Assembly: GCA_030018505.1 (NCBI GenBank)
Contig: JASEHO010000003.1
Coordinates: 1-15,224 of the forward strand
Direction of reading: 5' to 3'
Length of the DNA: 15,224 nucleotides
Source: a bacterium
Lineage (GTDB): Bacteria > UBA9089 > UBA9088 > JAGUXG01
The notes below the pieces were generated by a model that saw only the letters and a program-made list of their open reading frames with translations, did not search any database and was not told the DNA's origin. Of the stretch, positions 13,958 through 15,224 are shown one piece after another (positions within the stretch are counted from its first letter, which is position 1; each line of letters opens with the position of its first letter). The position numbers and the translations under genes are program-made.

Positions 13958-14533
13958 ATAGACCACGATACCTTTTTTTATATGAGAATCTATCTTTATA
14001 AACTTTTGAATTCTGTGATTATATGTATCAGCTACATACACATGCCCTTTATTGTCCACGGCTACGCCATTAGGGCACACAAATTTTCCATCATCTAAAA
14101 AACCCCCACTTCCCCATTTGGTTATAAAACCGCCATCTGATGTGAATTTCTGAATACGGTGGTTGTCTGCAACATAAACATTTCCTTCGTTATCTACGGT
14201 TATTCCCTTGGGCCAGTTAAACTCTCCATTGCCAGAACCTTGGCTTCCCCATTTAGTTATAAATGCTCCCTCTTTTGTGAATTTCTGGATGCGGTTGTTG
14301 AATGTATCAGCAACATAAACATTCCCTTCATTATCTACGGTTATTCCCTTGGGCCAGTTAAACTCTCCATTGCCAGAACCTTGGCTTCCCCATTTGGTTA
14401 TAAAACCGCCATCTGATGTGAATTTCTGAATACGAGAGTTATATGTGTCAACCACATAAACATTTTTTTCAGTATCTATGGCTATACCATAAGGACAGTC
14501 AAATTGACCATTCGCTGTCCCACCCCCCCCCAT
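13676..14533 (-). CDS. Long NHL-repeat protein, C-terminal part with FlgD-like domain
   Basis: The open frame is 285 residues, but the nominal ATG at 14533 overlaps a G9 run and simply opens the frame after a shift, so this is the continuation of the frame at 14482-15224. It holds four NHL units (for example GITVDNEGNVYVADTFNNRIQKF). One unit has lost two residues (VADNHRIQKF). The C-terminal FlgD-like Ig fold has IVVYPNPLRVY and ASGVYIYVITNPAGEKC. Two neighbouring NHL units share 65 identical bases at a 141-base spacing, so the array has expanded recently. NHL units form beta-propellers that bind protein, RNA or sugar partners; the substrate here is unknown. The end of this gene is the source or twin of the short NHL gene downstream. 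Confidence 0.82.
   Translation of the reverse strand: MGGGGTANGQFDCPYGIAIDTEKNVYVVDTYNSRIQKFTSDGGFITKWGSQGSGNGEFNWPKGITVDNEGNVYVADTFNNRIQKFTKEGAFITKWGSQGSGNGEFNWPKGITVDNEGNVYVADNHRIQKFTSDGGFITKWGSGGFLDDGKFVCPNGVAVDNKGHVYVADTYNHRIQKFIKIDSHIKKGIVVYPNPLRVYSPYNHTKITFGDRSEADKMLPEEGTIRIYNISGELIKDIKFNLADGGKKEWDVKNNEGKPLASGVYIYVITNPAGEKCTGKIGIVK
14190..14395 (-). repeat. Near-identical 141-bp tandem NHL units
   Basis: Bases 14190-14254 and 14331-14395 are identical over 65 bases at a 141-base (47-codon) spacing. Flanking bases differ only slightly, apart from a 6-base deletion in the 3' unit on the coding strand. The other NHL units in the gene are clearly more diverged in DNA, so this pair reflects a recent unit duplication or gene conversion. 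Confidence 0.8.
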
Positions 14534-15224
14534 TTAGTTGTGAAACTTCCATCTTTTGTGAACTTCTGGATGCGGTTATTACCTATATCTACAACATAAA
14601 CATTTTCTTTATTGTCCATGGCTATACCAGAAGTCCACTTGAATTCCCCCTCACCCGAGCCATAAATTCCCCATTTGGTTATGAAGCTACCATCTGATGT
14701 GAATTTTTGGATGCGATTGTTTTCAGTATCAGCAACATAAACATCTCCCTGGCTGTCCACAGCCACACCACGAGGACAGCTGAATTCTCCATCGCCTGAA
14801 CCATAAATTTCCCATTTAGTGATGAAACTGCCATTTGAGGTAAATTTCTGTATGCGGCGGCTGTCTGTATCAGCAACATAAACATTTCCTTCATTGTCTA
14901 TAGCTATCCCCCAAGGCCATTTGAATTGTCCATTTTCTGTCCCAACCTCTCCCCATTTTGTTATGAAACTACCATTTTTTGTAAATTTCTGGATACGATC
15001 ATTACATGTATCTGCAACATAGACATTTCCTTCATTGTCCACTGCTATACCACGAGGATATTTGAATTGACTGCTTTCTGTACCATATTCTCCCCATTTT
15101 ATAGTAAATCTTCCTGTGGAAGTGAACTTCTGGATGCGGTTGTTATCTGTATCAGCAACATAAACATTTCCTTCATTGTCTATGGCTACACCCTGAGGAT
15201 AACTAAACTTTCCATCACCTGAAC
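14482..15224 (-). CDS. Long NHL-repeat protein, N-terminal side (5' end beyond window)
   Basis: The frame is open to the window edge, so the start and signal peptide are not seen; the GTG at 15042 is an ordinary internal Val codon. Five NHL units are visible (for example GVAIDNEGNVYVADTDNNRI and GVAVDSQGDVYVADTENNRI), each about 47 residues with the KWG...G.F.P linker. The frame runs out after FTTKWGG into an unrelated tail (VGQRMVNLTVLMV) because of a G9 run. Adding one G gives KWGGGGTANGQFDCPYG, which matches the linker KWGEVGTENGQFKWPWG in length and pattern, and joins it to the downstream part. Together at least nine NHL units are present, more than one six-bladed propeller. It is probably secreted, because the same C-terminal fold follows. 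Confidence 0.83.
   Translation of the reverse strand, partial: SGDGKFSYPQGVAIDNEGNVYVADTDNNRIQKFTSTGRFTIKWGEYGTESSQFKYPRGIAVDNEGNVYVADTCNDRIQKFTKNGSFITKWGEVGTENGQFKWPWGIAIDNEGNVYVADTDSRRIQKFTSNGSFITKWEIYGSGDGEFSCPRGVAVDSQGDVYVADTENNRIQKFTSDGSFITKWGIYGSGEGEFKWTSGIAMDNKENVYVVDIGNNRIQKFTKDGSFTTKWGGVGQRMVNLTVLMV
14523..14531 (-). other. G9 homopolymer frameshift within the long NHL gene
   Basis: Nine C on the plus strand read as G9 on the coding strand. With G10 the NHL frame is continuous; with G9 translation ends 13 residues after GG. Homopolymers of this length are prone both to sequencing error and to slipped-strand mispairing. Confidence 0.8.

Noticed and set aside
13523..14098. Plus-strand frame of 191 codons resembling the frame at 12647-13033
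   Set aside because: The similarity is only the antisense shadow of the 858-bp duplication; codon content is poor and the real NHL and giant-gene frames lie opposite.
14190..15180. Regularly spaced repeats that might look like a CRISPR array
   Set aside because: The repeats are 141 bases apart, in frame, degenerate, and encode NHL blades; there are no short identical repeats with unique spacers and no cas genes.

Overview
The window is AT-rich bacterial DNA. It looks like a contig from an uncultured, diderm-like candidate-phylum bacterium. A DUF4416 protein, proteins ending in FlgD-like Ig folds, NHL-repeat proteins, and short heptanucleotide repeats between and inside genes are all seen in groups such as Omnitrophota, Desantisbacteria and WOR-3. 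The phylum is an inference and cannot be fixed from the sequence alone.

Left part (1-4790), housekeeping. A tRNA-Glu(UUC) on the minus strand is followed on the plus strand by a tightly overlapping gene run: signal peptidase I (lepB), grpE, a membrane-anchored TPR protein, and a CNNM/CBS (CorC-like) membrane protein. A roughly 106-bp imperfect palindromic element then separates these from a DUF4416 gene. Facing them on the minus strand is a two-gene pair, rpmD-rplO (ribosomal proteins L30 and L15), cut off from the usual spc ribosomal operon and carrying its own promoter. Three good sigma70-type promoters (lepB, rpmD, protease) put the predicted transcription start at or within a few bases of the start codon. 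None of the three genes has a clear Shine-Dalgarno site, so leaderless mRNAs are likely.

Middle (4791-5531). A subtilisin-like protease keeps its signal peptide, propeptide, catalytic Asp and catalytic His. It then breaks off abruptly where a heptad-repeat tract marks the 3' end of the neighbouring convergent gene, and the catalytic Ser is lost.

Right part (5469-15224), a minus-strand cluster of secreted or surface proteins, read from right to left: a long NHL beta-propeller protein (5' end outside the window), a 44-codon remnant holding only a signal peptide, a short NHL protein, and a giant multidomain protein of about 2437 residues. The giant protein combines a zinc phospholipase C-like domain, PA14, fibronectin-III and Ig folds, Asp-box (BNR) repeats, a carboxypeptidase-regulatory-like domain, a cohesin-like domain and a FlgD-like C-terminus. 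Both long proteins are split in this sequence by a one-base discrepancy in a homopolymer (T6 and G9 on the coding strand). This suggests either sequencing error or slippage-based phase variation. The short NHL gene, together with the start of the giant gene, arose from an 858-bp tandem duplication.

The most unusual features are the recurring GTAANNGTTCAG-bounded palindromes, the heptad tracts that carry the stop codons of three FlgD-tailed genes, the two homopolymer frameshifts, the W4 and W5 tryptophan runs encoded by TGG repeats, and the leaderless promoter architecture.
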